This document shows positions 1 through 4,494 of a stretch of 5,979 bases of DNA, one piece after another. This DNA comes from Gammaproteobacteria bacterium (GTDB lineage Bacteria; Pseudomonadota; Gammaproteobacteria; Pseudomonadales; UBA3067): contig NVVB01000095.1 of assembly GCA_002402085.1 (NCBI GenBank), positions 6,761 through 12,739 on the forward strand, read 5' to 3'. Each line of letters begins with the position of its first letter. Positions within the stretch are counted from its first letter, which is position 1. The notes under the pieces were generated by a model. The model had not been told where the DNA came from. It ran no database searches and saw only the letters and a program-made list of their open reading frames with translations. Made by a program: the position numbers and the translations under genes.

Positions 1-539
1 GAAACCTTCTCGTCCCAACGTAAATCCATCACTTGCGTTTGAAAACAAGCATTGTCATAAAGATCAAACTGTCGACCAATGGCCTTGGCGTGATTTAAAA
101 TCTCTGGACCGTGGGAATACTTTTCCGTTGGCATGTAACCCATTTCTTCCAATAACGGCAGATACACATAGGACTCGACATCACACTGCGCACCCGGATA
201 TCGATTCCAATACCACGTGCCCCCAAAGTCACCGCCCTTCTCAATAACCCGTATGTCTTTCACGCCTTGCTTACGTAGCTGCGCTCCCGCCAGCAGGCCA
301 CCAAAGCCACCGCCTATAATCACTACGTCGACTTCGTCAGTGAGTGGTTCACGTTCCAAGGAGGTTTCGATATAAGGGTCTTCTGCGACAGAGGCGAACT
401 CACCTTGTATTTTTTGATACTGGCCTATTCCCGATGAATTAAGCCGCTTATCTCGCTCTGCACGGTATTTATTTCTTAAGGCATCAACATCAAACCCCAA
501 CGCATCTTTGGAATTGTTATTATTGTCTGTCCCTGACAC
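1..539 (-). CDS. Baeyer-Villiger-type flavin monooxygenase, N-terminal part (runs off left edge)
   Basis: FAD- and NADPH-dependent monooxygenase that by family inserts oxygen into ketones (Baeyer-Villiger) or oxidises soft nucleophiles, in the cytoplasm. Only 179 codons are present; family members usually have about 500-650 residues. A 70-residue N-terminal extension (FDVDALRNKYRAERDKRL near residues 16-33) precedes the FAD Rossmann motif VVIIGGGFGG (72-81). Next come IEKGGDFGGTWYWNRYPGAQ (99-118) and CDVES, the segment typical of cyclohexanone- and cyclopentadecanone-monooxygenase relatives. The family fingerprint FxGxxxHTxxW would lie beyond the edge and cannot be checked. I chose GTG at 539 because AAGGAG lies 8 bases upstream of it, whereas the in-frame ATG at 545 would leave only 2 bases. 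The gene diverges from the racemase gene at 883. Substrate unknown; a steroid, terpenoid or cyclic ketone is inference. Confidence 0.92.
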   Translation of the reverse strand, partial: MSGTDNNNNSKDALGFDVDALRNKYRAERDKRLNSSGIGQYQKIQGEFASVAEDPYIETSLEREPLTDEVDVVIIGGGFGGLLAGAQLRKQGVKDIRVIEKGGDFGGTWYWNRYPGAQCDVESYVYLPLLEEMGYMPTEKYSHGPEILNHAKAIGRQFDLYDNACFQTQVMDLRWDEKV

Positions 540-547
540 AATCATTT

Positions 548-553
548 CTCCTT
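548..553 (-). promoter_or_regulatory. Shine-Dalgarno that decides the monooxygenase start
   Basis: On the minus strand the sequence reads AAGGAG-AA-ATG-ATT-GTG. The spacing is 2 bases to the ATG (545-543) but 8 bases to the GTG (539-537), so the GTG is the better-placed start. A start at the ATG would add only two residues (Met-Ile). Confidence 0.65.
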
Positions 554-569
554 TTTTACAAAGCAAGAC

Positions 570-599
570 TATTGGTTTTTATTTATTTTTTATTGGTTT
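570..599. repeat. Direct repeat TATTGGTTT, two copies 21 bp apart
   Basis: TATTGGTTT occurs at 570-578 and again at 591-599, a 21-bp start-to-start spacing (about two helical turns), separated by a T-rich stretch. It lies 30-60 bp upstream of the monooxygenase start. It could be a regulator site or chance in AT-rich DNA. Confidence 0.35.
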
Positions 600-670
600 A
601 TATTGATTTCAATCCGGCCATTAAAATAAAACACAAAGCCATAACCAGAAACAACCCAGGACTCAAAACA

Positions 671-694
671 GTTCAGCCCTTAGTAAAGCTGAAC
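671..694. repeat. Inverted repeat GTTCAGC-N10-GCTGAAC, candidate operator
   Basis: Two perfect 7-bp arms (671-677 and 688-694) flank a 10-base spacer, near the middle of the divergent intergenic region. There is no T-run on either side, so a terminator is unlikely. The position suits a dimeric regulator (for example a TetR- or LysR-type protein) controlling both genes, but no regulator gene is visible in the window. Confidence 0.4.
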
Positions 695-833
695 ACACGT
701 ATAAAACTGAATCGTTATAAAACCAAACGGTTATTAATTTCGGCCATCGGCTATTTAATATACGGATTCTGTATCTAAACATAATTCCATAAAACTTAAA
801 AATGATTTAATATTTCTCTCACGCTTATTCATT

Positions 834-872
834 ACACTATTTCACCACACTATCTCACAACACTATACAAGG
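834..872 (+). repeat. Three tandem 13-bp units (ACACTAT + 6) before the racemase gene
   Basis: ACACTAT recurs at 834-840, 847-853 and 860-866, exactly every 13 bp: ACACTATTTCACC, ACACTATCTCACA, ACACTATACAAGG. A weaker fourth unit (821-833, 8 of 13 bases matching the first) may precede them. The last unit runs into the AAGGA ribosome binding site (869-873), which lies 9 bases before the ATG at 883. The repeats therefore sit in the 5' leader or core promoter of the racemase gene. Confidence 0.6.
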
Positions 873-882
873 ATGAATTCTT

Positions 883-2034
883 ATGGGGCCACTTTCGTCG
901 ATTAAAATAATAGAAATTGCAGGCATTGGACCAGGCCCAATGTGCGCCATGCTATTGGCCGACTTAGGCGCCGAAGTAATTCGAATTGATCGTGTACAAG
1001 AGGCCAACCTAGGACTTAACCGAGACCCTACAAAGGATGTCTTATTACGAGGCCGGCGTTCTATTGCCGTAGACCTAAAAAAACCAGAAGGCATCGAACT
1101 AGTGCTGCAATTAATTGAAAAATCCGATGCCTTAACCGAAGGCTTTCGACCCGGCGTTATGGAGCGATTAGGCTTAAGCCCTGAAGTGTGTCACCAACGA
1201 AACCCTAAATTAGTCTACGGAAGAATGACCGGATGGGGACAAGACGGGCCACTATCCCATGCCGCCGGTCACGACATTAATTACATTTCATTAGTGGGCG
1301 CATTAGACGCGATTGGACGCGAAGGCGAAGCACCGATTCCGCCGCTGAATTTGGTGGGGGACTTTGGTGGTGGTGCACTTTACCTTGCCATGGGTGTATT
1401 AGCCGGCGTAATCGAAGCGCAGAAATCAGGCCAAGGTCAAGTTGTCGATTGCGCCATGACCGATGGCTCCGCATCACTCATGTCAATGTTTTACGGCATG
1501 AAAGGCATGGGACGCTGGTCAGAAGAACGTGGTACAAATGTCATTGATACCGGCTCACATTATTACAATGTATACAAAACCAAAGATGATAAATACATTT
1601 CTATTGCTTCAATCGAGCCAAAGTTTTACCAAGAGCTAATCGAAAAATCCGGCCTGTCAAAAGAGCCCGATTTACCCAAACAAACAGACGACTCCAGCTG
1701 GGGCCCCATGAAAGAACGTCTGACCACTGTCTTTCTTAGTAAAACACGCGATCAATGGTGCGAGATCATGGAAGGCAGTGACGTTTGCTTTGCCCCGGTA
1801 CTCAATATGGAAGAAAGTATTCATCACCCCCACAACGTCGCGCGCGGCACATTCATTGAAATTGACGGCGTCTACCAACCCGCGCCCGCGCCCCGTTTTG
1901 ACAAAACCCCCTGCGAAGTATCAAAACCACCCTCGTCCACAGGCCAAGACAGCCATGCAATTCTCAACGACTGGGGATTTGATAGTGATCAAATACAACG
2001 ACTCACCGATACACAAGCAATTAAACAAACCTAA
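883..2034 (+). CDS. Alpha-methylacyl-CoA racemase (CaiB/BaiF, family III CoA-transferase fold)
   Basis: Cytoplasmic enzyme that interconverts the 2R and 2S forms of 2-methylacyl-CoA thioesters, so that methyl-branched chains (isoprenoid or sterol side chains) can enter beta-oxidation. The 383-residue length is normal. The N-terminus EIAGIGPGPMCAMLLADLGA (11-30) is characteristic of the racemase branch. The expected catalytic set is present: His130 in AAGHDINYI, Asn156 and Asp160 in NLVGDFGGG, and Glu245 in SIEPKFY. These correspond to His126, Asn152, Asp156 and Glu241 of the Mycobacterium tuberculosis enzyme MCR, all with the same offset of four. The start is backed by AAGGA at 869-873. A DUF4336 gene follows 86 bases later on the same strand and may be co-transcribed. 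The C-terminal tail after about residue 365 is not distinctive. A CoA transferase acting on another substrate is the less likely alternative. Confidence 0.94.
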   Translation: MGPLSSIKIIEIAGIGPGPMCAMLLADLGAEVIRIDRVQEANLGLNRDPTKDVLLRGRRSIAVDLKKPEGIELVLQLIEKSDALTEGFRPGVMERLGLSPEVCHQRNPKLVYGRMTGWGQDGPLSHAAGHDINYISLVGALDAIGREGEAPIPPLNLVGDFGGGALYLAMGVLAGVIEAQKSGQGQVVDCAMTDGSASLMSMFYGMKGMGRWSEERGTNVIDTGSHYYNVYKTKDDKYISIASIEPKFYQELIEKSGLSKEPDLPKQTDDSSWGPMKERLTTVFLSKTRDQWCEIMEGSDVCFAPVLNMEESIHHPHNVARGTFIEIDGVYQPAPAPRFDKTPCEVSKPPSSTGQDSHAILNDWGFDSDQIQRLTDTQAIKQT

Positions 2035-2052
2035 ATAAGAAATAGGAAATAA

Positions 2053-2067
2053 GAACGCTTTACGTTC
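2053..2067. repeat. Small hairpin GAACG-CTTTA-CGTTC between racemase and DUF4336 genes
   Basis: A 5-bp stem with a 5-base loop, 19 bases after the racemase stop codon. No T-run follows, so it is not a convincing terminator. It could be an mRNA-processing or weak attenuation structure, or chance. Confidence 0.25.
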
Positions 2068-2108
2068 CCTAAATCGAAAACAACTTAATCATGCAAGTTC
2101 AGGCATGC

Positions 2109-2114
2109 AAAGGA
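2109..2114 (+). promoter_or_regulatory. Shine-Dalgarno AAAGGA that decides the DUF4336 gene start
   Basis: AAAGGA lies 6 bases before the ATG at 2121. The in-frame upstream ATG at 2091 has only AACTTAATC before it and no ribosome binding site. The extra ten codons would also place the AAAGGA inside the coding sequence. Confidence 0.65.
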
Positions 2115-2120
2115 CCGGCT

Positions 2121-2864
2121 ATGAATAAAGTCGCCGAATTAGCGCCCCAACTTGAGCGTACACACGGTGCAACACGCGAAATCGAAGCGCTCGGCCGGAA
2201 CATCTGGTTGGTCAACGGGCCGGAGGTGCCCTACTTAGGCCTCAGCCTACCCACACGCATGACCCTGATTCGAATTAAGGGACAACTGTGGGTACACTCC
2301 CCAATCCCCCTAACGGACTCAATTAAAGAATTTATTCGCACCATCGGCCAACCCGCCTACATTGTCGCACCCAATAAACTGCACCATCTTCACCTGCGTT
2401 CGTGGCATTTCCAGTACCCCAACGCCACCCTATTCGCGCCACCCGGCTTGCGTAAAAAACGTAAAGACATTACTTTCGATTTTGAGATACTGCCCGACCG
2501 TCGTTATCAGTGGTCCGATGACATTCATCATGACCACTTTAAGGGCAATCTGTTTATGGATGAATTAGTATTTTTTCATCGCAGCTCCCGCACTTTAATT
2601 TTGACCGATTTAATACTCAATCTAAAAACAGACCACTTTAACTGGCGACAAAAACTATTGGCCCAGTTCGATCAAATACGCTACCCCAATGGCCGAACCC
2701 CCAGATTATATCGATACTCCATGTATACGAAATCTCACGCCAAAAAGAGCTATCAGCAATTCCTCGAATGGGACCCCATCAATGTGGTGATAAACCATGG
2801 CGCATGTATCAGAGGCAATGGTAAGCAGGAAATCGAGGCGCGCTTAGGTTGGCTAAAAAATTAG
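2121..2864 (+). CDS. DUF4336 domain protein (metallo-beta-lactamase-like fold)
   Basis: A 247-residue cytoplasmic protein of the DUF4336 family, generally regarded as related to metallo-beta-lactamase folds; biochemical function unknown. Family hallmarks in order: MTLIRIKGQLWVHSPI (47-62), YIVAPNKLHHLHLRSW (80-95) where the metal-binding HxHxDH loop of true metallo-beta-lactamases would lie, LFAPPGLRKKRKDI (104-117), ELVFFHRSSRTLILTDLILN (148-167), and NVVINHGACI (221-230). Candidate ligands are His88, His89, His91, His153, Asp163 and His226, though the canonical HxHxDH is absent. There is no signal peptide or membrane segment. It follows the racemase gene in the same direction with an 86-base gap, so an operon is plausible. 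A hydrolase acting on a thioester or lactone of the same pathway is a guess from context only. Confidence 0.86.
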   Translation: MNKVAELAPQLERTHGATREIEALGRNIWLVNGPEVPYLGLSLPTRMTLIRIKGQLWVHSPIPLTDSIKEFIRTIGQPAYIVAPNKLHHLHLRSWHFQYPNATLFAPPGLRKKRKDITFDFEILPDRRYQWSDDIHHDHFKGNLFMDELVFFHRSSRTLILTDLILNLKTDHFNWRQKLLAQFDQIRYPNGRTPRLYRYSMYTKSHAKKSYQQFLEWDPINVVINHGACIRGNGKQEIEARLGWLKN

Positions 2865-2866
2865 CC
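2851..2866. repeat. Inverted repeat GGCTAA-AAAA-TTAGCC spanning the DUF4336 stop codon
   Basis: A perfect 6-bp stem with a 4-base loop that includes the TAG stop codon (2862-2864). It is followed by GCTTCATTTT, only weakly T-rich. It may contribute to ending transcription of the rightward racemase-DUF4336 unit, but it is not a classical terminator. Confidence 0.35.
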
Positions 2867-2877
2867 GCTTCATTTTA

Positions 2878-2906
2878 TCTATGGTTCAACTCGCTTTACC
2901 CATAGA
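2878..2906. terminator. Possible bidirectional terminator between convergent genes
   Basis: TCTATGG (2878-2884) and CCATAGA (2900-2906) are perfect 7-bp arms around a 15-base loop. They lie in the 53-base gap between the convergent DUF4336 and GFA genes, where a shared terminator is expected. The flanks are A/T-rich (CATTTTA on the left, AAATAAA on the right) but lack an uninterrupted T-run, so this is a weak candidate. Confidence 0.4.
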
Positions 2907-2917
2907 AAATAAACGCG

Positions 2918-3313
2918 CTAACTTTTTGCTTCGGCAAATTGGGGTAAATTATCTGTAATGTCAAACCAGCTGGCTTTAGAGCTCACCCAGACATGAGCAC
3001 CAATCGTCACGGGGACATCGCCCATCAACCCGCCAATACGAGGGCGTATTAAATCTGGTTCAGACTCCACCCACACATAGATATGGCAACCACAGCTTGA
3101 ACAAAAATAACAAAGTACTCCGGGGCGACGCACATATTCAGTGAGCGCCGCAGTCCCAGAGGTTAATTTAAATTGCTCGCGCTTTATTTTCGCATTGGCG
3201 GAAAAAGCAGACCCAGTGACTTCACGACAATCCGAACAATGACATAAACGAACCTCACCCAGATCCCCCTCGATTTGATAGCTCACCTTCCCGCATAGAC
3301 ACTTGCCATTCAT
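2918..3313 (-). CDS. GFA family zinc protein (Gfa / CENP-V type)
   Basis: A small cytoplasmic protein of the GFA family, named after the glutathione-dependent formaldehyde-activating enzyme of Paracoccus; most members have no proven activity. The 131-residue length is usual. Zinc-binding cysteines are all visible: CLC at 5-7, CHCSDC at 24-29, and CSSC at 71-74 within CYFCSSCGCHIYV. This matches the structural-plus-catalytic zinc pattern of Gfa. A start at 3313 gives the typical short lead MNGKCLCGKVSY, although its ribosome binding site is weak (GGATGAG about 8 bases upstream). It lies 65 bases downstream of the VOC gene on the same strand and convergent with the DUF4336 gene. A Fur-like site lies just upstream. 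A formaldehyde or glutathione role is inference from the family name only. Confidence 0.92.
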   Translation of the reverse strand: MNGKCLCGKVSYQIEGDLGEVRLCHCSDCREVTGSAFSANAKIKREQFKLTSGTAALTEYVRRPGVLCYFCSSCGCHIYVWVESEPDLIRPRIGGLMGDVPVTIGAHVWVSSKASWFDITDNLPQFAEAKS

Positions 3314-3330
3314 AACCGCTACTCATCCAA

Positions 3331-3349
3331 GATTCTCATTATCATTCTC
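3331..3349 (-). promoter_or_regulatory. Fur-box-like site upstream of the GFA gene
   Basis: On the minus strand the sequence reads as hexamers GAGAAT-GATAAT-GAGAAT-C. It matches 15 of 19 positions of the Fur consensus GATAATGATAATCATTATC and fits the three-hexamer model of Fur binding. It ends 17 bases before the GFA start codon, where a bound repressor would block a promoter. The central GATAAT could itself be a -10 box. Iron control of this gene is inference. Confidence 0.45.
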
Positions 3350-3352
3350 GCC

Positions 3353-3375
3353 CCTAAATATCTGTATTATTTAGG
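3353..3375. repeat. Inverted repeat CCTAAATA-N7-TATTTAGG between VOC and GFA genes
   Basis: Perfect 8-bp arms (3353-3360 and 3368-3375) surround TCTGTAT, directly after the VOC stop codon (3379-3381, minus strand) and 3 bases from the Fur-like site. No T-run follows in the leftward direction, so an operator or an mRNA-stabilising hairpin seems as likely as a terminator. Confidence 0.45.
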
Positions 3376-3378
3376 AAA

Positions 3379-3759
3379 TCACCGCACCCGATGACACGCG
3401 CAAATCTTATTGCCTGAAGGATCACGTAGATACGCCAGATAAAGTTTTCCCGCAGTGGCCTCTCGCTCACCGGGAGGCTCTTCGCACGTCGTACCACCAT
3501 TGGCTAACCCCGCTTCATGCCACGCATTCGCATCGTCTGCACTGGCGGCGATAAACCCAAACGTACTGCCATTGCCATGGCACGCCGGCTCGCCGTCAAT
3601 AGGCTCGGTGATAGCAAAGGTGCCGGTCTTCGAGGCATAAAAACAACGGCCTTTTTCGTCAATAAAACCCGGTTTGTATCCTAAGGTCCCGAGTACCGCA
3701 TCATAGAATTTTTTAGACGCCTGAATATCATTGGCACCCAGCATGATATGACTGAACAT
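3379..3759 (-). CDS. VOC family protein (glyoxalase / bleomycin-resistance fold)
   Basis: A 126-residue single-chain vicinal oxygen chelate protein, normal length for this small cytoplasmic group. It opens with MFSHIMLGANDIQASKKFYD (1-20) and ends with YLRDPSGNKICACH (110-123), both standard for the family. A central GNGSTFGF (62-69) corresponds to a segment that often reads GNGxHxxF in relatives. His4 is kept, but Thr66 stands where a metal-binding His is common, and the C-terminal Glu ligand of true glyoxalase I is not seen. Metal-dependent glyoxalase activity is therefore doubtful. The start is firmly set by AAGGAGG at 3767-3773, 7 bases upstream. The GFA gene follows after 65 bases on the same strand. 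The substrate is unknown. Confidence 0.92.
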   Translation of the reverse strand: MFSHIMLGANDIQASKKFYDAVLGTLGYKPGFIDEKGRCFYASKTGTFAITEPIDGEPACHGNGSTFGFIAASADDANAWHEAGLANGGTTCEEPPGEREATAGKLYLAYLRDPSGNKICACHRVR

Positions 3760-3766
3760 ACCTCTC

Positions 3767-3773
3767 CCTCCTT
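3767..3773 (-). promoter_or_regulatory. Strong Shine-Dalgarno of the VOC gene
   Basis: AAGGAGG, a full match to the 16S anti-Shine-Dalgarno core, lies 7 bases before the ATG at 3759. It is the strongest translation signal in the window and implies efficient expression of the VOC protein compared with the weak site of the GFA gene. Confidence 0.8.
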
Positions 3774-4248
3774 TATTAAGAAATCATGCATTAGCGTAAC
3801 AGGGTCATTATTAATAAAAAATGGCGCACTGGGACGATATCAGATGGCCTACTGCACCTGCCACAGACTCATTGAAATACAGGCGCTTGCCGTCGTCCCT
3901 TACAACCCAAATTCAGACACAGTGATCGAACGCTATGATCCGCCCCACGGACCTAGCAGATCATTTTAATGCACCCAACTTCCTATTTGATCCTGACTAA
4001 CTCCGGCCCCTATAACAATAAGCCAAACCTACGCCAATCGAAATAACAAACACACTCTTTAGTAAAATACGGTTCAAAGAACTATTCGCGAATTCTACTT
4101 TTGGGTTTAATCTTAAAGAAACGGTTTAAATAATTATTAAGACCAAAAACGGATTTCACAAGACATTACAGCACAATGACGAAATACACAGTAACGGACC
4201 ACACAAATCCATCTCACCTATTGACCGCCTACCCACGCCGCAACCCAG

Positions 4249-4260
4249 CTTGTCGACAAG
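4249..4260. repeat. 12-bp perfect palindrome CTTGTCGACAAG
   Basis: A perfect palindrome without spacer about 225 bp upstream of cheA, in otherwise featureless intergenic DNA. It could be a small dimeric-regulator site; the support is symmetry alone. Confidence 0.25.
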
Positions 4261-4338
4261 GAATATCTAACGTTTATTTTTGAATTAACTATCGTCAATT
4301 ACACATTTTTGAGCTAGTAAATAAACAGCGATGCAGTC

Positions 4339-4494
4339 ATGAATAGAAGTATTTCCAATCGTTACGATCGTCAACCTATTAAAATCATATGCTTTAGTGC
4401 GTTGATTTGTCACACCCTAGACAAGCCTGTTGCCCTCCAGGATTCACCTACTTACGATCATCCGCATTGGCTGGAGGACGTGTATGTCAGATGA
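4339..4494 (+). CDS. Possible 51-codon leader ORF overlapping the cheA start
   Basis: An open frame from ATG at 4339 to TGA at 4492-4494 encodes MNRSISNRYDRQ... ending PHWLEDVYVR. It overlaps the first 11 bases of cheA in the other frame (ATGTCAGATGA) and carries the cheA Shine-Dalgarno within its Trp-Leu-Glu-Asp codons. Its own start has no ribosome binding site, and the peptide has no recognised domain, signal peptide or membrane helix. If translated, it would pass through the inverted repeat at 4434-4477 and could couple to cheA translation. It may equally be a chance ORF. Confidence 0.2.
   Translation: MNRSISNRYDRQPIKIICFSALICHTLDKPVALQDSPTYDHPHWLEDVYVR
4434..4477 (+). promoter_or_regulatory. 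Inverted repeat that could mask the cheA Shine-Dalgarno
   Basis: CCTCCAG (4434-4440) is the exact reverse complement of CTGGAGG (4471-4477), which contains most of the cheA ribosome binding site GGAGGA (4473-4478, 5 bases before the ATG). The 30-base loop is long, but the stem is GC-rich and perfect. Folding in the mRNA would hide the site and lower cheA translation. Confidence 0.45.

Larger units (their letters stand above)
546..882. other. Divergent AT-rich intergenic region between monooxygenase and racemase genes
   Basis: About 340 bases with no credible gene. The only ORF inside (572-778, plus strand, 68 codons) is rich in Lys, Ile, Asn and Tyr, has no ribosome binding site and resembles no known protein. 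The region must hold promoters for both flanking genes. AT-rich hexamers are so common that I cannot pick -10 or -35 boxes with confidence. It contains a direct repeat near 570-599, an inverted repeat at 671-694 and short tandem repeats at 834-872, listed separately. Confidence 0.7.
3760..4483. other. Long intergenic region, no convincing gene
   Basis: About 720 bases lie between the divergent VOC and cheA genes. One ORF (3748-3969, plus strand, 73 codons) overlaps the VOC start on the opposite strand, has no ribosome binding site and encodes nothing recognisable. The stretch 3970-4330 has frequent stops in the frames I read. Minor palindromes are ATTCGCGAAT (4084-4093) and CTTGTCGACAAG (4249-4260). 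The last 150 bases form the cheA leader, with a short ORF and an inverted repeat described separately. I recognise no riboswitch, tRNA or known small RNA, and no clear sigma-54 or sigma-28 promoter. Confidence 0.65.

Noticed and set aside
572..778. 68-codon plus-strand ORF in the divergent intergenic region
   Set aside because: AT-rich, no ribosome binding site, no recognisable domain, composition typical of untranslated AT-rich DNA.
855..1878. Minus-strand ORFs at 855-1094, 1277-1477 and 1672-1878, and the plus-strand ORF 1778-2038
   Set aside because: Shadows of the racemase gene, which has a full set of catalytic motifs in its own frame.
3748..3969. 73-codon plus-strand ORF starting inside the VOC gene
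   Set aside because: It begins antisense to the VOC start and its Shine-Dalgarno, lacks its own ribosome binding site, and encodes nothing recognisable.
4084..4093. Palindrome ATTCGCGAAT in the cheA upstream region
   Set aside because: Only 10 bp, contains common restriction-like words, and has no positional link to a gene start.
4390..4480. cheA leader considered as a cyclic-di-GMP (GEMM) riboswitch
   Set aside because: The conserved GEMM core and its two-helix arrangement are not recognisable; only the simple CCTCCAG/CTGGAGG pairing is seen.
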